A stretch of 64,000 nt of DNA from Ypsolopha sequella (Eukaryota; Arthropoda; Insecta; Lepidoptera; Ypsolophidae). The stretch spans positions 37,258,310 through 37,322,309 of the forward strand of contig OW203983.1 of NCBI GenBank assembly GCA_934047225.1. Direction: 5' to 3'. This document shows positions 57,656-64,000 of the stretch, in pieces. The position numbers and the translations under genes are program-made. The notes under the pieces were generated by a model, which saw only the letters and a program-made list of their open reading frames with translations, did not search any database and was not told the origin of the DNA. Within the stretch, counting starts at the first letter, position 1. Each line of letters starts with the position of its first letter.

Positions 57656-58186
57656 TTTAAATTTTAAAAGGGCACTGGGCGGGCAGGTTCAATTTTGTTT
57701 TTTCAATATGTTACTTTGGAAAATTTGTTCAGTATGAACAGTATATTACGCGGTTTCATTTAAAGATACCTGTCCATTTATATACAGTATACACCAATCC
57801 AAGGAGACAAAAGATACATATTTACAAACTTCGTTAGGATCGGAAATTGTTTCGCGTTTGCAAACCAGCATTTGTATGATTGCGATACGATCATTTAGAA
57901 ATGATCTTCATTTAAAAAATGCACGAATAATCTCGCCCACTTGCACCCGCACGCACCTTGGTGCGTAATATTTAGACTTGGTCAATTAGCGCGAAACGCA
58001 TATCTTGTGCCGGATATCCGGCCGCCGGATATCCGGCTATCCGGCCTAGTGCCTCGCCGGATATCCGGTATCCGGTATCCGGCCAAATCACTATCCGTTT
58101 CATCTCTATTATTTACTTCTGGATCGATGTTCGCGGCCCGGATTGTAACCGCCACGGGCCGTAGTTTGCCCATCCCTGATCTAAAC

Positions 58187-58989
58187 GGATGAAATCATGC
58201 GTCGCGACGCGTACTAAGCTATGCGCTAAAATCGATTTATGACGGTTCAGGAAAGGGATGGCGTTGTGTAATTAAGTGAGATGAGCTGTGTCGTTTCTCG
58301 TTTACTCATACAACTCCGTCCCTTTTTTGGACTGTCACTTTACCCCATTTAATAAACAAAACAACATTAGTCTCCAACAACACGTTACGATATACTGTAC
58401 CAGTTCTTGCTGCGCGCGCATCAAAAAGGTATATAGTGCCAAGCTGAGAATTGTATTGCTTACACATTCAATGGTGTACATTGCATGGAAGGAGTCTCTC
58501 CGAACGTAGTTCGAGATACAAACACTAATTTGTAACTTAAGGCGCCTCTTCCCAGAATCATCCGAAAATGACTATATTGATAAGGTTATTTCTCTTAAAT
58601 GGTATGTTTAAAAGATATATATTGTTAGTTAAACTATAAAGAACAACTTCACTTTAGAAAATTATTCTCGCGTATATGTAATAGCATGAAAATATTGTTC
58701 AAACTCAAGCTGTTTTAGACTAAGACTAAGTAGTTAAAATTGTTTATTTCTTGGAAACCACTAATGGCATTTGTATGGTTCTTGCACTTCAAAATACAAG
58801 GTAAATTTTTTTAACGAACAAAATTCATGCAATTAGATAAGAAGTTGAACTACACTATGTATTTTTCAGATTTGACACAAGTATTACAATCATCGAGAAG
58901 ATAAATAAAAAAGATCATTAAAATCGCGGAAAACGTAATTTCAGTCAAAACGTCAGCGTTGCAACTACATAGCAGTATCAGTCTACTCT
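58187..58989. other. No gene seen
   Basis: AT-rich sequence. A lone ttaaggcgcctcttcccaga near 58538 matches the end of the TTAA-flanked element at 46972, but no second end was found. The frame at 58288-58509 is unsupported. Confidence 0.35.
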
Positions 58990-59119
58990 CTAAAAAGGCC
59001 GCTTTGGATAAATCGTATTATGATTCAGTTCTAGTGCCGTCTCTTTTGCACGAGTGAAAAAATTCTGACTCCATCCCACTTTCAAATAATTTTATGACTT
59101 ACCCAGTCGGCCTTTTTGG
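58990..59119. mobile_element. Small foldback MITE 'taaaaaggccg', copy 2
   Basis: Inverted orientation relative to 9131-9262. It contains ctaaaaaggccgctttggat, tgccgtctcttttgcacg and acccagtcggcctttttgga. Confidence 0.65.
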
Positions 59120-59904
59120 ATCCCCTGATCTAACTACAAAATGACATGTTTTTATAGAGTAGAGAAATGAACGTAGTATTTCCATGTTTTTATTATGTTT
59201 TATTTCCTTTCGTTATTTTAAAAGAAATACTGAAACATTCAAAATTTTTCCAGTTCAGTAAAATCACGCAAAAAATACGTAAATGTTTGTGTATTTCTTT
59301 TAAAATAATAAATGAAAAAAATATATTAAGATATTAAATGTAAAAAGGTTCTTTGGCGCTAAAGAAATTTTTCTTAATAATTGTGATACTTCTTTCAAAT
59401 CTGAAACATACATAATGTAATTAAACTTTTAAATTTGTTAAAAATATTCTGATTTAATAATCTAAATTTTCCAAACGCGAGAGCATGTTTGGCGGAGCCG
59501 ACCTTTATTGTGTTTGACGGGGAGTAATTTTTTTTCCTAGCCTATGCCATACCCTTGAGTAAATATACATGCAGGTGGTTGGATACTTGCATACATATTA
59601 GATTCGACATATCGCACAATATATTGAATTTAATATTGGTTTAACCCTCATCGACGAAACAGAATGGCTGGGCAACACAATGACCGATGATTTCAACCGC
59701 ACATCATGCTTCAGCAGATAGTCATAGCTCATAGAACAGAGGTTGCTGTACTGCCATTATTTCATTAAAAGCCTAACCTGTATATAATATAATAGATGCC
59801 CATACTATAATATTATGTCATATACCACACTGCAGGTGAACATAGATTTTGTGGCGTGGGGTCTATGTTTCTTAGCTCTGCATCTGTACCTTAAGAAAAC
59901 CCTT
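59120..59904. other. No gene seen
   Basis: AT-rich with an inverted pair around 59200-59320 (ttattttaaaagaaatact / tatttcttttaaaataataa). No element ends were defined. Confidence 0.4.
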
Positions 59905-60626
59905 TCCAATTTGCCTTCAGAAAGTTAAACCGACGCCTGAAAGTGAAAGGTACCCTGATTTGTTGGGTAGCAGCTTGGGCATGGACATTATAGGATTGTG
60001 CTGTGTTCTCGGTATGAGCTGGCAGATAGATTTCACACATAGGGAGCTGAAGTTCAGTGCCGGTTTTAGCATTGACGGCGCCCTGGGCGAGAATACTACG
60101 GCGCCTCCTATCTGTTTCCTAAATTATTCATATGCAAAAAAGGAAAAAAAACAAGGGAAAGATTATTTCAATCTTCAATCATGACCATTTATTTTAACAT
60201 AATTTAACAAAATTTTACTTTTCTTGCCTTTCTATTAGCAAATTCCTTTATTAAGACACCGAAATCTATGTTTTCTGCTATTTCATTTTCGATTGATAGA
60301 GTTGCCAAGTTTATCAATCTAGATTGAGATAATGTCAAAACTCACGGGGCGCGAGTGTTGAAATTCTTCCCAAAGTGAAACTAACTTCAAGCTGGGGGCC
60401 TGGACTGACCCAACCTATTTGCAACTACGCTCGCCGCGCCATCCCGTGATCCAAACTGACGAGGGGGCGCTGGCGCCCCTTGATGTCTGGCGCCCTGGGC
60501 GGTCGCCCAACCGCGCCCTACCCTAACGCCGCTACTGCTGATGTTAGCGTTGCCAAATATGAGGTTATCGTTAGTTGTAGCTCTATTGACACCACTCGGG
60601 GAGGCTCCTTTCATATCGTTATCGTG
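59905..60626 (+). pseudogene. Possible retropepsin remnant of a retroelement, split by a hAT insertion
   Basis: The frame containing ttggtagcagcttgggcatg is open from about 59923 to the insertion, giving PDLLGSSLGMDII then WQIDFTHREL. This recalls the C-terminal part of retroviral-type proteases (Leu-Gly-Met-Asp ... Ile-Asp-Phe ... Leu). The same phase continues past the hAT element at 60546 to a stop near 60626. GC content is above background. No catalytic Asp motif or other domain survives, so it may also be a chance frame. Confidence 0.3.
60055..60537. mobile_element. hAT-like non-autonomous element, 483 bp
   Basis: Flanking octamers ctgaagtt (60047-60054) and ctgatgtt (60538-60545) match at 7 of 8 bases. 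The ends cagtgccggttttag and (minus strand) cagtagcggcgttag match at 11 of 15. Both ends are GC-rich with ggcgccctgggcg blocks. There is no transposase. The opposed frames at 60387-60764 are not genes. Confidence 0.65.
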
Positions 60627-61656
60627 ACTGATTTGAAATACATATATATCGTCATTGCCAGGATTTTTCCGTTAATAATATTTTTTTATTATTTTATTAT
60701 TTTAACCACCAAGAAGATTTTCTTCCAGAATGTTATAGCGAGTCTACGAAGCGGGAACACGTAGCGCTTGCTACGCCACCGCCGTAGTAAATAGTGACAG
60801 TACCGTGGCAGTTTGCTTATATTAATTAATTTTTATTATAATTGAATGAATGTACATAATAGAAGTAATGACTTCTTATAACAAATTTTTAGTAAGGCAT
60901 TTTATTATATTATATAAAGTAGGAAGATGCGGGATTTATTGAATGTAAACAATAGACTTATTGTCACAGATTTTTGAGAAAGGAATTTTAGTAAATTTTA
61001 TAAAGCAGGAAGATGCGGGATTTGAAATATTTGATGTATTCAAATGATAGTTCTTAATGATTATAAATACATGGTCTCCGGTCATAAAAATATAACAATG
61101 GAAACAATTGTTTCGATCCTTCACTAAACAGACTGGTTATTAAGCTAGAATCTTTATTCAACATTCTGGTGACCGCCATATTGCTTTTTGTGACGTCATA
61201 TACCAATCAAATTTCGTAGTTATAGAGTAAATCTACCATATACAAACGTAGATGATGAGTTCATACATATCCTGTTTGCTCGGCGCGGTCGGGTCAAAGA
61301 AGGCTGACTGTAAAGTGTCTGCAAAGCGCGGGCGCAGCCGCGAGCATAAAACTGTATAGTTTCTCAGGTAAGTTTATTTTTTAAACGTTGAATCCCACAC
61401 ACCTCATCAGTCACCATTATCTTATAATGCGTTGAATTAGGGAGAAAGTCTGTCTGTCTGTAACCTTTGACTTGTTTTGACAGATCCGATAATTTTGCTG
61501 CCGGCGGATTCTCCACCTTATTTTAAAGAAATTAAGATCTTTTTATAGTAAATCCTCAGAGTACAGGAGTTAAGACGAAGGTTTTGAGGGAAAATTATTT
61601 ATGATTAGACGTTTCTCGTCGTTTTGTCTGCGCATAGGTTCTTTGTGTGGCCTGGC
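60627..61656. other. No gene seen; splice-donor-like site at 61.37 kb
   Basis: A local duplication of aggaagatgcgggattt occurs near 60921 and 61009. At 61280-61345 a GC-rich patch (ggcgcggtcgggtc; gcgggcgcagccgcgag) is followed by tctCAG|GTAAGT at 61365-61373, a perfect donor consensus. With no acceptor or reading frame this is only suggestive of a non-coding first exon. Confidence 0.3.
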
Positions 61657-61693
61657 CATAGACTTAGGATATACCGGTATATCTAAGTCTATG
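61657..61693. repeat. 37-bp near-perfect palindrome
   Basis: catagactta-g-gatatacc / ggtatatc-taagtctatg, with a perfect 16-bp core (gatataccggtatatc, 61668-61683). Probably the relic of a larger foldback element. Confidence 0.6.
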
Positions 61694-62071
61694 GGTACGT
61701 AGTAATACTTTATATTCTCTGCTATGGGCCTGGCCCGTTGAAAAGTTTTAAAATAAAATGAGAATACCTAAAAAAGGCCTAACTTGTACTGTTGCTGTAA
61801 CTCAAACAAAAATCATTGAGAGCTCATTTTGTTTTCATTTAGATCGATAAGTAGAGGCATGGAGGCTCAGAGCATCAATAATATTGCTGCGCCTCTACCT
61901 ATATAGAGTGTATAGGTACCTACTCTTAAGATTAAGCAGGACCATCCTTTTGGCGTTTTTATACGGTGGCTTTATACGATAATTAGACTAATACACCATT
62001 CCCATATTTAATGGTTTGCCGGACCGGCAATAAATAGAAGCAAATATACACTTATTAACTCAAATATTTAA

Positions 62072-62489
62072 GGCGCTACGGAAAAAAAATTTACACTTTA
62101 AGGACTTGCATATCTACTTCAGTAAATAATGTATTATTTTGATAAAATAGTATATTATTTTTGGATTCTTTTTCTAGGGATCTGTTAAAACAGAAACGCG
62201 ATTGGAGAAATTCGGCTCGATAGAAATATTTATTGAAATGAGGTCCTTTTCGACACCAATTCTCCTGGTTTGACAATTTAGAATGACATATTGACTGCAA
62301 CTATATTTTATTAGGTGGGTTTTAACAGCATTTAGGCCCTGGTTAAAAGAAATTTTGATAGCAACTTTAGTACATTTTATATTAATAAAAAACCGACTTT
62401 TTGCTACTTTTCCACGAATCCGTCCCTCACGCACTGAGAATTTTTTCGCATATGGAGTAACAGGGCCGCTAAAACTTTTACATATCGCC
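62072..62489 (-). mobile_element. piggyBac-like MITE, full-length 418 bp
   Basis: Flanked by TTAA (62068-62071 and 62490-62493). This is the reverse-orientation copy of 47735-48150, sharing its blocks throughout (ggcgctacggaaaaaaa; acttcagtaaataatgtatt; gcatatggagtaacagg in complement). The frames at 62091-62643 on the minus strand are repeat-derived. Confidence 0.75.
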
Positions 62490-62508
62490 TTAAATAAACT
62501 TGAGGATA

Positions 62509-62697
62509 AAACATGATTACTGCAGAACGGCTCACCTCAATAACAATTTTTGATCGGGATAGCCGACCAGTTTCACCAGATTCAGACTGCCTTCTTCTGG
62601 GCGAGTGAAGACGCTTACGCGACGACGACGTTGCGCCTCGCACTGCCCGATCAATCGAAAATAGTTATTGACATGAGCCGTTTTGCAATAATCAAAC
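62509..62697. mobile_element. Diverged relative of the 36859 inverted-repeat MITE
   Basis: Shares aacggctcacctcaata, gatcgggatagccgaccagt, ttcagactgccttcttctgg and gcgacgacgacgttgcgcctc, with a short right arm (attgacatgagccgttttgca). The right copy of the gatcggg-to-gactgcc arm seen at 37149 is absent. It starts 20 bp after the TTAA-flanked element at 62072. Confidence 0.6.
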
Positions 62698-63107
62698 TCA
62701 AATATTATGTTGTAACAAACTAAATTAATCTCACATTTATTTATTTATTTTCATTTATTTATTGTTCCTTAAATTCTTACAAATCTCATCCTTAAATAAG
62801 TATATAGACAATACAGAAATGTTTCGTTAGAATTATTTTAACTTATCAGGATACTCCGATGGTACCTATGCTAGTGTTAACTTAACACTGTACTATAGAT
62901 ACCAACGTCTTCCACCATAAATATCTCTAAACACAATTTACATTTTGAGATTTAGCTTATAAGGATAAACGAAAAATAAATTTGGTACATGTGAGTACCT
63001 GAGAAACAATTAAGTCTTAATTTATGTGAAGATATGGGATTGACCTTTGATTCTATAATTATTTTAATTTTCTCTTATGGGAATTCTTAAAAACCAGTAT
63101 TTTAAGG

Positions 63108-63184
63108 TCCGCCTTTGCGGTCTAGTGTTCCGAACGTCTCCACCACTGATCCGCAGGTTGAGGGATCAAATCCCGAAGAGACAT
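63108..63184 (+). repeat. tRNA-like SINE head
   Basis: gcggtctagtgttccgaacg resembles a tRNA box A/D-arm (ggtctagtggttc) and gggatcaaatcccgaag a box B/T-arm (ggttcaaatccc), about 45 nt apart. The acceptor stem does not close well, so this is more likely a tRNA-derived SINE head or tRNA pseudogene than a working tRNA gene. The SINE body downstream is not identified. Confidence 0.5.
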
Positions 63185-63748
63185 GTTTGAGCTCGGCCTA
63201 TATATATGTTTCGAAAGGCACTTTAATATTTGTGCCCAAATTACGGCGATATGTTTTACCCCCCGTCACATTGGGCTGAATATTCGTTGCTGAATCGTAG
63301 GTGTATGAGTTTGGACTGTAACTAGCACCATCCGGATACACCTCTGCTCGGTGACTCGTGTCGTGTGTAACGATGAACTGATTCAACTGCTTTATTTAAA
63401 ATAACTGTACAAAATCGTAGCCTCGGAATATCTGTAACCTCAGCCTACACCTTTGTGAGACAATCGTGTGTATACATATGTTAGATAAAAAATATTGTAT
63501 AGAAACACGTGCGTTCCAAAAGAACTGGCATACTTCACCGACCACGTGCAAGATTAAACTACAGTGAAATAAAGTGATGTATACATAAATGTATGTATAC
63601 ATGTTTGTGAGTCATACGTTCTGATCGCAGCTTTGAGAACAACAGATCAGCTTATAATCCTAAAAATAACTTTAATACATAATGTAAAATAAAAAATTAT
63701 ATATCAATATAATTAATAACATGTTATAGTTCAATATGATAAGAAATA
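63185..63748. other. No gene seen
   Basis: May include the body of the SINE that starts at 63108. Otherwise unrecognised. Minus-strand frames at 63198-63602 carry no known domain. Confidence 0.35.
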
Positions 63749-63939
63749 GTAGTTATGCTACAAGAGCGAAAAGGAATAAATTACGAGGACGATAAAGGTA
63801 ACCGAGTAATTTATTGCTCTTACGCCCGTGTATCATACTGCGTTTTTCAATGCATAGTGTGAGGAAATAAAACAAATATAATCTTGTGAACTTAAAATTA
63901 TGATTGGCTCAAAAGGACTGTATCCAGAGCCGTTAACCA
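63749..63939 (-). repeat. Dispersed repeat 'gtttaacggctctgg', copy 2
   Basis: Reverse-orientation match to 21650-21870 (tgctacaagagcgaaaagga, ggtaaccgagtaatttattg, ctcttacgcccgtgtatcat, aaggactgtatccagagccg), lacking the internal actcgctacgctcg segment. Confidence 0.6.
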
Positions 63940-64000
63940 GTACATATAAAATACAGATCTGCTAAAGATACAATGAGCATACAAATCTTCGCCACTGTTC

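Larger units (their letters stand above)
49436..58108. mobile_element. Inner hAT-like element with ATCCGG subterminal repeats (level 2)
   Basis: The ends tagagatgaaacggata and tatccgtttcatctcta are perfect 17-bp inverted repeats. A perfect 8-bp duplication, ttatttac, lies at 49428-49435 and 58109-58116. Both subterminal regions (49450-49550 and 58010-58085) are packed with atccgg/ccggat hexamers, like transposase-binding repeats in hAT elements. Without the BEL insertion and its duplicated 5 bp the element is 897 bp. The frames at 49218-49607 and 57941-58192 are products of the hexamer array, not genes. Confidence 0.8.
48810..58178. mobile_element. Outer hAT-like non-autonomous element (level 1 of nest)
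   Basis: The left end cagggtagagcaatcttttt, then ctacgcgggcc, pairs imperfectly with the right end, which on the minus strand reads cagggatgggcaaactacgg followed by cccg. Flanking octamers atataaac (48802-48809) and atctaaac (58179-58186) match at 7 of 8 bases. An 8-bp duplication and CAGGG-type ends are hAT hallmarks. Without the nested insertions the element is about 688 bp: 626 bp left and 62 bp right of the inner one. There is no transposase. The ends are diverged, so it is the oldest layer. Confidence 0.6.

Noticed and set aside
57941..58192. 83-codon frame right of the BEL element
   Set aside because: It is translation of the ATCCGG array and the right end of the outer hAT-like element.
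63108..63184. Functional tRNA gene
   Set aside because: Box A- and box B-like motifs are present but the acceptor stem and anticodon arm do not form properly. A SINE head or pseudogene is more likely.

Overview
This window looks like non-genic, AT-rich chromosomal DNA (intergenic or a large intron) from a moth or butterfly. The case for Lepidoptera is indirect. It rests on recurrent repeat types I recognise from lepidopteran genomes: the 'gggttccgtacc' dispersed repeat, Helitron ends with CTAG|T, the 'ttatgtccagcagtggacg' short retroelement, and a 'ggcccacttgca' MITE. I found no convincing host protein-coding gene, rRNA or intact tRNA gene. The only long open frames belong to one BEL/Pao LTR retrotransposon.

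Layout. 1-7 kb: one SINE-like copy with target-site duplications (TSDs), old diverged repeat pairs and three GC-richer patches. 7-20 kb: MITEs (a deleted piggyBac-like element, a TA-flanked 453-bp palindromic element, others), Helitron ends, 'gggttccgtacc' repeats and a tandem duplication at 18.6 kb. 20-33 kb: two minisatellites (24-bp and 40-bp units), a TAA-flanked MITE and three more SINE-like copies. 33-48 kb: a LINE 3' end, several foldback MITEs (one with perfect 87-bp inverted repeats, one a two-tier palindrome of about 600 bp), a Helitron 3' end, a candidate core promoter at 45.5 kb and two TTAA-flanked elements. 48.8-58.2 kb: a three-level transposon nest. 58-64 kb: more MITEs, a 483-bp hAT element inside a possible retropepsin remnant, a tRNA-like SINE head and an inverted copy of a repeat also present at 21.6 kb.

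The centrepiece is the nest. A BEL/Pao element (49880-57650; two 435-bp LTRs that match base for base by eye; 5-bp TSD cctac) sits inside a non-autonomous hAT-like element (49436-58108; 17-bp inverted termini; perfect 8-bp TSD ttatttac). That element sits inside an older hAT-like element (48810-58178; TSD matching at 7 of 8 bases). TSD and terminus decay increases outward, as the order of insertion predicts. In the BEL element, gag and pol lie in one reading frame, split by UGA in a UGA-CUA context (a context known to favour readthrough) and by a second in-frame stop (TAA) between RNase H and integrase.

Two repeat pairs inside the window also provide their own empty sites: the SINE-like copy at 28.7 kb against 37.7 kb, and the foldback element at 40.1 kb against 13.8 kb.
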